NCBI RefSeq assembly: GCF_001613045.1
Contig: NZ_BDBP01000064.1
Span: 1 to 61,075 of the forward strand
DNA: 61,075 nucleotides
Reading direction: 5' to 3'
From: Nocardia lijiangensis NBRC 108240
Lineage (GTDB): Bacteria; Actinomycetota; Actinomycetes; Mycobacteriales; Mycobacteriaceae
Below the pieces are notes generated by a model. It searched no databases and was not told the DNA's origin. It was given only the letters and a program-made list of their open reading frames with translations. Made by a program: the position numbers and the translations under genes. Below are positions 50,235 through 58,483 of the stretch, piece after piece. Numbering within the stretch: position 1 is the stretch's first letter; every line of letters starts with the position of its first letter.

Positions 50235-50498
50235 ATGGAGAAACCCCAATATCTCGTGGCCCGTCTGCGCCGCGCGCTCGCCGAGGACCCGCGCACCGCC
50301 GAACTCGGCGTGCAGGTCACCATTCGCGGCGAAGTGGTGGTGCTCGACGGCGAAGTGACCAGCGCCCAGCGCAAACAGCAGATGGAGGAGGTGGTGCGCG
50401 AACAGCTGCCCGGCGTGGTCATCCACAACGACGTGCGCGTCACGGTGCCTACCGCACCGACCGGAACCGAACATCTGTCGTCGCACGAAGGGAGCTGA
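50235..50498 (+). CDS. BON-domain protein
   Basis: 87 residues, essentially one BON domain (YLVARLRRALAEDPRTAELGVQVTIRGEVVVLDGEVTSAQRKQQMEEVVREQLPG, read as its helix and sheet), which binds phospholipid or another hydrophobic surface. It has no signal peptide. ATG 50235 follows GGAGAAGG and lies 5 bases after the nucleotidyltransferase stop, so it is in the same operon. Confidence 0.85.
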   Translation: MEKPQYLVARLRRALAEDPRTAELGVQVTIRGEVVVLDGEVTSAQRKQQMEEVVREQLPGVVIHNDVRVTVPTAPTGTEHLSSHEGS

Positions 50499-50502
50499 CG
50501 CC

Positions 50503-51237
50503 ATGCGGATCGCCGCGGTAGGCGACATACATCTGGGAGCGGAGTCCTCCGGCCAGCTGCGGCCCGTGCTGCGCGAACTTCCCCTGCGCGCCGACGTACT
50601 GCTGCTCGCCGGAGACCTGACCAGGCACGGCACCCTGGACGAGGCGCGCGTGGTGGCGACGGAGTTCACCGATCTCGGTGTGCCCGTGATCGCCGTACTC
50701 GGCAATCACGATTACCACAGCGACGCCCAGGACGACGTCACCGCCTTGCTCACCGACTACGGCATCACCGTGCTCGAGGGCAGTGCGACCACCGTCTCGA
50801 TCGACGGGCAGACGCTCGGGGTGGCGGGCACGAAGGGTTTCGGCGGCGGTTTCGCAGGTAAGTGCGCCAGTGTGTTCGGTGAGCGGGTGATGCGCGAATT
50901 CGCCTGCTACACGGTGGAACTGGCCGATTCGCTGCGTGGCGCGCTGGCCGGCCTCGACACCGACGTCACCATCGCGCTGACGCACTATTCGCCGGTCAGC
51001 GACACCTTGCACGGCGAGCCGAGGGAGATCTACCCGTTCCTGGGTTCCTATCTGCTCGGCGAACCGATCGACGAGTTCGGCGCGGATCTGGCGCTGCACG
51101 GGCACGCGCACGCGGGCACCGAGCGCGGGACCACGCCGGGCGGCATCCGGGTGCGCAATGTCGCCGAGCCGGTGATCCGGGCGGCATACGCCATCTACGA
51201 GCTGGAACCGGCCAGGCAGCGGGCCGTCACCACCTGA
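50503..51237 (+). CDS. Metallophosphoesterase (calcineurin-like)
   Basis: 244 residues. The metal-site sequence is complete: AVGDIHLGAE (Asp-x-His), LLLAGDLTRHG, AVLGNHDYH (Gly-Asn-His), THYSPVSDT and HGHAHAGTE. Cytoplasmic phosphohydrolase of unknown substrate. Start 4 bases after the BON gene stop. Part of the co-oriented group 49640-52315. Confidence 0.88.
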   Translation: MRIAAVGDIHLGAESSGQLRPVLRELPLRADVLLLAGDLTRHGTLDEARVVATEFTDLGVPVIAVLGNHDYHSDAQDDVTALLTDYGITVLEGSATTVSIDGQTLGVAGTKGFGGGFAGKCASVFGERVMREFACYTVELADSLRGALAGLDTDVTIALTHYSPVSDTLHGEPREIYPFLGSYLLGEPIDEFGADLALHGHAHAGTERGTTPGGIRVRNVAEPVIRAAYAIYELEPARQRAVTT

Positions 51238-51286
51238 GCGCGCGCCGCCCAGGTTTCGGGCGGACCTGCCGGGGCATCCGGCAGCC

Positions 51287-52315
51287 ATGGAAGCTCCGAC
51301 GATCACTTCGAACGGGGCGGCCGGACCGCTGAACGTCCTGGTGTGGCATGCGCACAGCCCGTGGATGACAGCTTTCGTCCAGGGCGGGCACCGCTATCTG
51401 GTGCCCTACGACGCACGCCGCGGCGAGTGGGCGCGTGGCCGGTGCGGTCGTCCCTGGCCCGCGAACGCGATCGAGATCGCACCCGCCGACCTGGTCGACG
51501 CCGACATCGATCTCGTTGTCCTGCAACACCCGAGGGAAATCGATCTCGCGCACGAATGGCTGGGCCGCGCGCCAGGCATCGACGTGCCCGCCGTGTACGT
51601 CGAACACAACACACCGCACCAGCACGCGGCGCTGACCAGGCATCCGCTGGCGGGCCGCTCCGACATCCAGCTGGTGCACGTCACCCAGTTCAACCGGCTG
51701 ATGTGGGACAACGGCCGCTGCCCCAGCATGGTGATTCCCTACGGGATCCCCGATCCCGGCCATCTGTACACCGGCGAACTGCCGAGGGCCGCGACGATCA
51801 TCCACGATCCGGTTCGCCGCTGCCGGATCACCGGCACCGATCTGCTCGCGCCGCTGTCCGAAGCCGCGCCGATCGACGTCTACGGCTCCGGCACCGAGCG
51901 GCTGGCCGAGGCGCTGCACTGTCCGCCCGAACGGATCGCCGGCGCGGGCGACCTCGCCCAGGATCGGCTGCACGAAGAGCTGGCCCGCCGCCGGGTGTTC
52001 CTGCACGTGCCGCGCTGGACCTCGCTGGGCATGTCGGTGCTGGAGGCGATGTATCTCGGCATGCCGATCGTGGCGCTCGGCACCACCGAGGTCTCCGCCT
52101 CGATTCCGACCGAAGCCGGCGTGGTATCCACCGAGCCGACGATCCTGGCCGAGGCGGTCCGCCAGTTCCTGCACGAGCCGATGTTCGCCGAATTGGCGGG
52201 CAAAGCGGCACGCCACTGGGCGCAGGCCAATTTCGGCCTCGTCGATTTCCTGCAGCGCTGGGACCGGCTGTTCGCCGCCCTCGTCAGCGATCACCGCAGC
52301 ACCTCCCTTGGCTGA
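51287..52315 (+). CDS. Glycosyltransferase (GT4-like, short N-terminus)
   Basis: 342 residues. VLVWHAHSPWMTAFVQGGHRYL and VYVEHNTPHQ in the acceptor half, VIPYGIPDP as the interdomain motif, then PRWTSLGMSVLEAMYLGMPIVALGTTEV (E-x7-E type acid region) in the donor half. Lacks the long N-terminal Rossmann of many GT4 enzymes but is complete by its motifs. It parallels the glycosyltransferase at 47900, so a two-step glycoside assembly is possible (inference). Confidence 0.83.
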   Translation: MEAPTITSNGAAGPLNVLVWHAHSPWMTAFVQGGHRYLVPYDARRGEWARGRCGRPWPANAIEIAPADLVDADIDLVVLQHPREIDLAHEWLGRAPGIDVPAVYVEHNTPHQHAALTRHPLAGRSDIQLVHVTQFNRLMWDNGRCPSMVIPYGIPDPGHLYTGELPRAATIIHDPVRRCRITGTDLLAPLSEAAPIDVYGSGTERLAEALHCPPERIAGAGDLAQDRLHEELARRRVFLHVPRWTSLGMSVLEAMYLGMPIVALGTTEVSASIPTEAGVVSTEPTILAEAVRQFLHEPMFAELAGKAARHWAQANFGLVDFLQRWDRLFAALVSDHRSTSLG

Positions 52316-52400
52316 CGTTGCCCGGCCCGGCCGATTGCCCTGCGCTTTCCCGGGTATCCGTCGAACGGCACCCGTTCGACGGGACCGGAAGGAGATCACC

Positions 52401-52718
52401 ATGAGCGCCGAGAACCAGTTCCGACCCGACAAGCCGCCCGAAGGCGAATTTCCCGACCATCACCGGACCACGCGGACCCACGCGGGCGAGGCGATCGAGG
52501 ACGTCAAGAACTTGCCGGGAATGGTCCTTGTCGGCGTCGGCATCGTCCTCGTCGCGCTGACGCTCACCGCCGCGGGCTACGGCTTCGAGGGCTGGGCGAT
52601 CGTCGCCGGCATCGCCGCGGGGCTGTGCATCGTCGTCGGAGTGGCAATGGTCTTCGCCGAGCACAAGCGCGTCCGGAACAAGGACAACAACGCGCTCTAC
52701 GACGACCGCGGGCACTGA
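52401..52718 (+). CDS. UsfY-like membrane protein
   Basis: 105 residues with two membrane spans. The motif HHRTTRTHAGEAIEDVKNLPGMVLVG, followed by LTAAGYGFEGWAIVAGIAAGLCIVVGVAMVFAEHKRVR, resembles mycobacterial UsfY, the small membrane protein encoded just before rsbW-sigF. Here sigF is about 6 kb away. ATG 52401 has AAGGAG upstream. Function of UsfY is unknown; its expression is linked to stress sigma factors in mycobacteria. Confidence 0.65.
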   Translation: MSAENQFRPDKPPEGEFPDHHRTTRTHAGEAIEDVKNLPGMVLVGVGIVLVALTLTAAGYGFEGWAIVAGIAAGLCIVVGVAMVFAEHKRVRNKDNNALYDDRGH

Positions 52719-52801
52719 TCACGTGCACCACCGATCGTCCGACCGGGGTGCACGCGCAGGCCTCGCCGGTTTCTGAGCGTGCCCGGACAAGGAGGGTCCC
52801 G

Positions 52802-53113
52802 ATGAGAATGCGTAGCCTCGCCGTCGCGGCGCTGGCCTCCGCCGCGGTGTTCGCGGTGGGCTGTGAGGAAGCCGAGAAGGCCGTGAACAAGGGTGGTGAC
52901 ACGCCGTGCAACGAGTTCGTCGAGCAGGACGCGGACAAGCAGCGAACCACCGTCACGAAGTTCCTGGAACAGGAGCGCAGTGGCCAGGAGGCGCCCGACG
53001 ACCGGATGGTCGACGCCGCCATCGCCTCGATCGAATTGATGTGCACCGCGCAGGCCAATCCGGACACCCCCATCCGGAAAGCGGATCTGACGGGCATTTT
53101 CGTCCCCCAGTAG
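52802..53113 (+). CDS. Lipoprotein, HdeA-like fold predicted
   Basis: 103 residues with a lipoprotein signal (SLAVAALASAAVFAVGC, lipobox AVGC). The mature domain, CNEFVEQDADKQRTTVTKFLEQE and IASIELMCTAQANPDTP, is like the small helical HdeA-type acid-stress family: two cysteines that can form one disulfide. It would be anchored to the outside of the cytoplasmic membrane. GGAGG precedes ATG 52802. The function as a chaperone is a guess from fold type. Confidence 0.7.
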   Translation: MRMRSLAVAALASAAVFAVGCEEAEKAVNKGGDTPCNEFVEQDADKQRTTVTKFLEQERSGQEAPDDRMVDAAIASIELMCTAQANPDTPIRKADLTGIFVPQ

Positions 53114-53183
53114 GCAGGGGCGGCGCGGTGACGGGCCGGTCGGCGCCGGGTTTCGGGCCGAAGCGAGCGGCTATCTCCCGACT

Positions 53184-54686
53184 ATGACGTCCCTGTGGTT
53201 GAACGACGCCCAAGTACCCGCGCGACTGCGGCTGACACCGGGCTCGCACTATGACACCGTCGTGGTCGGCGCCGGAATCACCGGTCTGGTCACGGCGCTG
53301 CTATTGGCGCAGAGCGGCGTCGACGTCGCGGTGGTCGAAGGCAGGCGCGTCGGGGTCGGGACGACAGGGGGCACGACCGGAAAGCTCAGTCTGCTCCAGG
53401 GAACTCGCGCGCAGAGCATCGCCGGACAACACGGCATCGGCGTCCTCGCGGAGTACATCGCGGCGAATCGGGACGGCCAGGACTGGCTGCTGCGGTTCTG
53501 TGACGAGCGCGGCATCGCCAATCAGCGAAGTACGGCGGTTACCTACGCCCAAACTGAACGCGAAAAGCAGGCCGTACGAGCCGAATTCGAGGCGACAACG
53601 GCGGCGGGCCTGCCGACCGAGCTGATCGACGAACTCGACACGCCGTTCCCGGCGTACGGCGGGGTGCGGCTGGGCGAGCAGGCGCAGATCGATCCGATGA
53701 CCGTACTGGCCGCGCTCGCCGCCGAGGTCGAGGCGCACACCGCCCCGATCTACGAATCGACCCGCGTGCAGGCAGTGCATGGCTCCGGCGGCGAGCTGGT
53801 CGTGCAGACCGAACACGGTGACCTGACCGCGCGCACGGTCGTGCTGGCTACCGGGACGCCGATACTGGACCGCGGCGGGTTCTTCGCACGGCTCACGGCC
53901 CAGCGCTCGTATCTCGCGGCCTTCCGTGTGCCGGGGCCGGTGCCGCACGACATGTACATCAGCGCGGGACAGCCGATCCGCTCGCTGCGTTACCACCCGA
54001 CGCCCGAGGGCGACCTGCTCCTGGTCGGCGGCAGCGGGCACGCGGTCGGGCGGACCGACGCCGCGGCCGCGCACGCCGACGCACTGCTGGACTGGACCGC
54101 CGCCTGGTTCCCCGGCGCGGAAGTGCTGCACCGCTGGTCGGCCCAGGACTACCACCCGGTGGGCGAACTGCCCTACGTCGGTCCGCTGCTGCCGGGACAC
54201 GACGACATCCTGGTCGCCACCGGCTATGCCAAATGGGGCCTCACCAACGGTGTGGCCGCCGCGCTCGCGCTGGCGGGCAGGCTCACAGGCAAGCCGCCGC
54301 TGTGGGCCGCCACGTTCGCCACCTGGCGGCCCGCCGAACTGCGCTCGTTGCTCTCCGGCGCGCGGGCGAATACTGCTGTGGCACAACAGCTCTCGACGGG
54401 GTGGCTGCGCATGGTCGGCGGCGGTTCGGCGACCGTGCCCGAGGAGGGCTGCGGCCGGGTCGAGCGCCACGGGCTGGTTCCCTCGGGGATCTGCACCGTC
54501 GACGGGGTCACCACCGAGGTCTCGGCGATCTGTCCGCACCTGTACGGCATCCTGCGGTGGAACGACGCGGAACGGTCATGGGACTGCCCGCTGCACGGCT
54601 CTCGTTTCGCGCCGGACGGCGCGGTGCTGGAGGGTCCCGCCACCAAGCCACTCACGCGCCGCTCGGTGCTGCGCGAGGACATCTAG
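53184..54686 (+). CDS. FAD-dependent oxidoreductase with C-terminal Rieske 2Fe-2S domain
   Basis: 500 residues: a DAO/glycine-oxidase-type FAD domain (VVVGAGITGLVTALLLAQSGVDVAVVEGRRVG) with the typical GTTGGTTGKLSLLQGT motif, then a second FAD contact (YHPVGELPYVGPLLPGHDDILVATGYAKWGLTNG). Residues about 440-490 are a Rieske domain: CPHLYGILRW and CPLHGSRF, i.e. C-x-H and C-x2-H ligands. Such fusions (gamma-glutamylputrescine oxidase-like plus Rieske) are common in Streptomyces and Nocardia; the substrate is an amine or unknown. Start ATG 53184. Confidence 0.87.
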   Translation: MTSLWLNDAQVPARLRLTPGSHYDTVVVGAGITGLVTALLLAQSGVDVAVVEGRRVGVGTTGGTTGKLSLLQGTRAQSIAGQHGIGVLAEYIAANRDGQDWLLRFCDERGIANQRSTAVTYAQTEREKQAVRAEFEATTAAGLPTELIDELDTPFPAYGGVRLGEQAQIDPMTVLAALAAEVEAHTAPIYESTRVQAVHGSGGELVVQTEHGDLTARTVVLATGTPILDRGGFFARLTAQRSYLAAFRVPGPVPHDMYISAGQPIRSLRYHPTPEGDLLLVGGSGHAVGRTDAAAAHADALLDWTAAWFPGAEVLHRWSAQDYHPVGELPYVGPLLPGHDDILVATGYAKWGLTNGVAAALALAGRLTGKPPLWAATFATWRPAELRSLLSGARANTAVAQQLSTGWLRMVGGGSATVPEEGCGRVERHGLVPSGICTVDGVTTEVSAICPHLYGILRWNDAERSWDCPLHGSRFAPDGAVLEGPATKPLTRRSVLREDI

Positions 54687-54732
54687 GCGCTGTGTTCTAG
54701 TGGCGCGGGCGCTGTCCTAGCGGCGCTGGCGC

Positions 54733-55275
54733 TCAGAATCCGGAGGGTTCCCGCACGATCGGCCGGGCGGTGTCGAGAATGGTGTCGACGGACTCATCGA
54801 TGGTCAGCTCCGAGGTGTCCAGCCACAGGCCGAGCCGGGGTGTGCTTTCCCGCAACACCGCGTCGAGGGCCGCGACCGTGAACGTGTCGTAGGCATCCTT
54901 GGGGCGGGCGGCCTCGCGGGCGGCGATCGCCTCGTGGCTCGGTGCGAGCACCACCACGTACAGCGGATCGGTACGGATCCGGTCGACCATGTACGGCAGA
55001 AATTCGCCTAGCACCACGTCCTGCAGGATTGCGGTGAAACCCGCCGCGGCGTACTCGTCGGCGACCGACGCGGCGAGGCGGTGGCGCAGCCGCAGCTGAT
55101 CGAGCGCGGCCGCCGACGGCTCCGGGCCCATCTCCTCGCGGCCGCTCACCACGAATCTGCGGAAGGTGTCCCCGCGCACGTGCGCCGAACGGGGCAGACG
55201 CTCGGCGAGCGCCTGAGCCACCGTGGATTTGCCCGCGGCTTGGATACCGGTGATCAGATAGACGGCGGAGTCCAT
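54733..55275 (-). CDS. P-loop kinase/phosphotransferase (AAA_33-like)
   Basis: 180 residues with a Walker A motif ITGIQAAGKSTVAQALAERLP, a possible acceptor-binding HVRGDTFRRFVVSGRE, AILQDVVLG (Walker B-like), and VVVLAPSHEAIAAREAARPKDAYD as lid. Similar small proteins phosphorylate antibiotics, nucleosides or peptidoglycan precursors; the substrate is not identifiable. ATG 55275. It converges with the FAD/Rieske gene (46-bp gap holding short imperfect repeats) and is 19 bp downstream of the FHA gene stop, so likely in its operon. Confidence 0.75.
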   Translation of the reverse strand: MDSAVYLITGIQAAGKSTVAQALAERLPRSAHVRGDTFRRFVVSGREEMGPEPSAAALDQLRLRHRLAASVADEYAAAGFTAILQDVVLGEFLPYMVDRIRTDPLYVVVLAPSHEAIAAREAARPKDAYDTFTVAALDAVLRESTPRLGLWLDTSELTIDESVDTILDTARPIVREPSGF

Positions 55276-55294
55276 TCGATCATGATCGCAGACC

Positions 55295-55972
55295 TCAGCC
55301 GGGCTCGGCGGCAACCGTGATGGTGGTCCACGCGCCGACGTGGACACGATCGCCGCTGCGCAGCGCGACCGGCTGCTCCGCGGGGATGAGCTCGTCGCTG
55401 TCGTTGAGGCTGGTGCCGTTGGTGGAACCGAGATCGGTGACGGTGAGGCCGGTCGGGGTCAGGTGCAGCAGTGCGTGGGCGCGCGAGACGCCCGCGTCGG
55501 CGGGGGCGATGCCGAGATCGATATCGGGGTGCAGACCCTGCGAGACGCTGCGCTTGCCGATCAGGATCTCGGTGCCCTGCAAGGTGATTCGGCGCGGTGG
55601 ATAGTACGCGGGAAACTCGACGCGGTCCGCGTCCGGCCCCTCCCGCGCCAGGACCCGGTCGTAGAATGTGCGGTCGGCGGTGACCGTGGCGATCCAGGTG
55701 ACCCCCGTGGTCCGCACCGTCGCGGGCTCGGCAGCCGGTCTCGGATCGTGCGGGACCGGATCGGGTACAGGCAGAGCGGGTGGCGGCGGCTCGGGTGGCG
55801 GTGCGAGCGCCGAATCGTGACCGCAGGCCTCGCAGAAGCGCCCACCGCTCGGCGCGCCGCAGGCCGGGCAGCGCGGCGCGGCCACCGGCGTCGGCGGCTC
55901 CCCAACCGGTGCTCCGCACACATCGCAGTAGTCGACCGCCGTCGACAGGTGTCCCTCGGGGCAGGTCACCAT
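55295..55972 (-). CDS. FHA-domain protein with two zinc ribbons
   Basis: 225 residues. Zinc ribbon 1 near residues 4-19 (PEGHLSTAVDYCDVCG), zinc ribbon 2 at 35-50 (CPACG ... CEACG), a Pro-rich linker, and an FHA fold at about 137-215 with the phosphothreonine-binding residues in GKRSV, VSRAHALLHL and LGSTNGTSLN. It should bind phosphothreonine made by the kinase upstream in the operon. Its ATG overlaps the VWA stop (TGATG). Confidence 0.88.
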   Translation of the reverse strand: MVTCPEGHLSTAVDYCDVCGAPVGEPPTPVAAPRCPACGAPSGGRFCEACGHDSALAPPPEPPPPALPVPDPVPHDPRPAAEPATVRTTGVTWIATVTADRTFYDRVLAREGPDADRVEFPAYYPPRRITLQGTEILIGKRSVSQGLHPDIDLGIAPADAGVSRAHALLHLTPTGLTVTDLGSTNGTSLNDSDELIPAEQPVALRSGDRVHVGAWTTITVAAEPG

Positions 55973-57258
55973 CAGGACCCCTTGCGGACCCGCGCGGTCT
56001 TGGTGGAGCGAGCGTCCAACGCCATCTCGTCCGCGGCCTCGACGCGAGACCGCAGCCGGACGGTGCCGTCGCGCTCGTCCACCTCGACCACGCCACGCAA
56101 CAGCTTCGCGGTGCTCTCGTTGCCCGATTCGGCGGCCAGCTGCACGGCGCGCCGCAGTTTGGCCGTCGCGGTCTCCACATCGCCGTTCTTGCGGGCGGCG
56201 AGACCCTCCTGCACCGCGTCGGCCAACTCGGCCTGACCGGTGTAATGCGCGACGCGCCTGCTGATCCGGGCCGACAGCTCGGTCTCGGTGGTCCAGACCG
56301 CGCGCACCAGCCCCTGCCCGATGATCTCGCCGTCCGCGATCACGCTGATCCGCGCCGCGAGTTTCTCCCGTCCCGGCGCGGCGGGCTCCACCCGCACCTG
56401 CACGTGATAGTCGCGTTCCTCGGCGCCCCACGCCCCGAGCGGATACTCCCCCACCTGTGCGCCCGTCTCGAGGCGGCGGGCCGTGAGGTCCTCGATGGCG
56501 GGCGCGACCTGCTTGACGAAACGCACCGTCGCACCGGCCGGAGTCCACACCCGCAGCGTCAGTTCGGGTATCGCCTTCGCCATTGCGGTGTGGGTCATCG
56601 CCGCGAAATCCGCGGCCAGGTGCGCCGGATCGGCGACGATGTCGACGGTGCCGTGCAGCGCCGAGGCGATGGCGCGCAATTCGTCCACCCGCCAATCGGT
56701 TCCGACGCCGCGGCAGTCGCAGGTGAACATGCCCTCGGACTGGGCGATCTCGGCGGCCAGCGATTCCGGTGATTCGTGCTCGTTCTTGCCGTCGGTGAGC
56801 AGGATCGCGTGCACCATGGCGCCGTCGTGCTTCTTGGTCAGCTGCCGGGCCAGGCCCAGCCAGGCGCCCATGGCAGTCCCGCCGTCGGGACGCAGCTTGT
56901 CGAGCTTCTTGCGTGCCGCCGCGCGCGTGGCCGCATCGGCGGGTACCGACGGCACGTCGTCGGGATAGACCAGGCGCGCAACGGATGTACCCTGGACGAT
57001 CGCGAAGCGGGTGCCGTCGGGCAGCGCGTCGAGCGCCGCCATGGTGGCGCGGCGGGCGCCCTCGAACTTCTTGCCGTTGCCCATCGAGCCCGAACAATCG
57101 ATGATCAGGATCTCCACGCGCTCCGGTGGCGGCCCGGCGGCGACGAAATCGGCGCCGGTCTCCACGGTGACCACCGCGTCGACCGTGGCCGCGCCGTCCG
57201 CGAGATACTCGTTCTGGTCGACGACCACCGAGATGCCCTTGTCGGCAACAGAATTCAC
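55972..57258 (-). CDS. VWA-domain protein with MIDAS motif
   Basis: 428 residues. A von Willebrand A domain begins near residue 45: ILIIDCSGSMG gives the MIDAS Asp54-x-Ser56-x-Ser58; later GGTAMGAWLGLARQL and LTDGKNEH supply the other metal-contact residues. After it come beta-rich and helical parts (TAMAKAIPELTLRVWTPAGATVRF). Probably a metal-dependent adhesion-type partner for the kinase/phosphatase pair. Start GTG 57258 with AGGAG upstream; part of the operon. Confidence 0.85.
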   Translation of the reverse strand: MNSVADKGISVVVDQNEYLADGAATVDAVVTVETGADFVAAGPPPERVEILIIDCSGSMGNGKKFEGARRATMAALDALPDGTRFAIVQGTSVARLVYPDDVPSVPADAATRAAARKKLDKLRPDGGTAMGAWLGLARQLTKKHDGAMVHAILLTDGKNEHESPESLAAEIAQSEGMFTCDCRGVGTDWRVDELRAIASALHGTVDIVADPAHLAADFAAMTHTAMAKAIPELTLRVWTPAGATVRFVKQVAPAIEDLTARRLETGAQVGEYPLGAWGAEERDYHVQVRVEPAAPGREKLAARISVIADGEIIGQGLVRAVWTTETELSARISRRVAHYTGQAELADAVQEGLAARKNGDVETATAKLRRAVQLAAESGNESTAKLLRGVVEVDERDGTVRLRSRVEAADEMALDARSTKTARVRKGS

Positions 57259-57280
57259 AGTACTTCTCCTGGCTGGTGGA

Positions 57281-58483
57281 TCAAGGCACCTGTGCGAGCG
57301 CGACGGTGATGTTGTCACTGCCCCCGCTGCGCAGGGCGAACTCGACGAGGTCGCGGGCCGCCTGCATCGGCTCGGCCGCCGCCGCCAGCGCGGCGAGCGC
57401 ATGCGCGTCCGGCTGGTAGTTCCACAGTCCGTCGCTGCACAGCAGGAGCAGGCCGGGACCGCGGGTTCGGAAGGCGCGCACGCAGGTGTCCGACCACGGC
57501 CGCTCGCCCGAATCGGCGCCGAGCCAGCGCAGCAGCGTGTGCGCCCTCGGATCCCGCATGGCCGCCTGCTCGTCCATGGCGCCCGCGTCGACGAGTGCTT
57601 GGGCCCACGAGTCGTCGACGGTGAGCCGTTGCGAGGGCGGGATATCGGGTGCGCCGGGCGCGGGCACGAGCCAATACGCGCGGCTGTCACCGACATTCGC
57701 CACCGTGATCTCGACCGTGTCGGCGTCGTAGCCCCGCACGATGGCCGAGACGTACGTGCAGGAGGGGGCGTGGCTCTCGTCCACGGCGATCTCGCGGACT
57801 GCCTGCGCCGCGGCGGCCAGTCCGGCCAGGGCGGCATCGGGGGCGTCGCGGCCCTCGGCGAGCGCGGTGAGCGCCGCGTCCACACCCGAACGGGACGCCG
57901 TGCCGGAGGCGGCCTGCGGATCCTCGGAGGTGGAGACGCCGTCGCACACCACGATGACGACGGTCTGCGGCCCGGCGCCGCCGTCCACCACGGCGGCGGC
58001 GACCGAGTCCTCGTTGCGCGCGTGCGCGATGCCGCGGTCGGTGGCCACGCACACCGCGCCCAGGTCGGCCTCGAAACGGTCACGCGGGGCACGCAATTGG
58101 CCGCAGCCGCGGCAGTAGCCGTCCGGGTCGAACTGCTGCGCGCCACACGCGTCGCACGGGCGCGACGCCGTCGATTCCACCTCCGGGTACGGCAGCGCGA
58201 CCCGGCGCGCGCCCAGTTCGCGACCGCAGGCTTCGCAGTATCGGTCGGAGGCCGAGACGCTCTCCTGGCAGCCGGGGCAGCGCGGCGAGGCGCTCGGCGG
58301 TGCGGGGGGCGTCGCCAGGGGCATGGTCGGCACGGTGTCCGCCGGATGGGTCGGAACGGCGCTCGTAGATGGGGTCACGTCGGCACTCACGGTCGAAGTC
58401 GGTTGGTCGGGTGGGTTCGGCGCCGCGCTCGGCTCCGCGGCCTGGCCGGGTTCGGCAGGCTCGCCGGGCTGGTCGCGGTTCAC
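57281..58483 (-). CDS. PP2C-type Ser/Thr phosphatase with N-terminal zinc ribbons
   Basis: 400 residues, GTG start overlapping the kinase stop (GTGA, 58480-58483). A Pro/Ser-rich N-terminus carries two zinc ribbons (CPGCQESVSASDRYCEACG at 69-87; CDACG and CRGCG at 110-127). The PP2C domain starts near 140: ATDRGIAHARNEDS, VVCDGVS with the metal-binding Asp181, VANVGDSRAYWL, and GGSDNITVALA at the end. It should reverse phosphorylation by the coupled kinase. Confidence 0.92.
   Translation of the reverse strand: MNRDQPGEPAEPGQAAEPSAAPNPPDQPTSTVSADVTPSTSAVPTHPADTVPTMPLATPPAPPSASPRCPGCQESVSASDRYCEACGRELGARRVALPYPEVESTASRPCDACGAQQFDPDGYCRGCGQLRAPRDRFEADLGAVCVATDRGIAHARNEDSVAAAVVDGGAGPQTVVIVVCDGVSTSEDPQAASGTASRSGVDAALTALAEGRDAPDAALAGLAAAAQAVREIAVDESHAPSCTYVSAIVRGYDADTVEITVANVGDSRAYWLVPAPGAPDIPPSQRLTVDDSWAQALVDAGAMDEQAAMRDPRAHTLLRWLGADSGERPWSDTCVRAFRTRGPGLLLLCSDGLWNYQPDAHALAALAAAAEPMQAARDLVEFALRSGGSDNITVALAQVP

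Noticed and set aside
54687..54732. Short repeated GCGCTGT-CTAG-GGCGC units after the Rieske gene
   Set aside because: Two imperfect 20-22-base units; likely a small slippage product or terminator piece, too short to call a repeat family.
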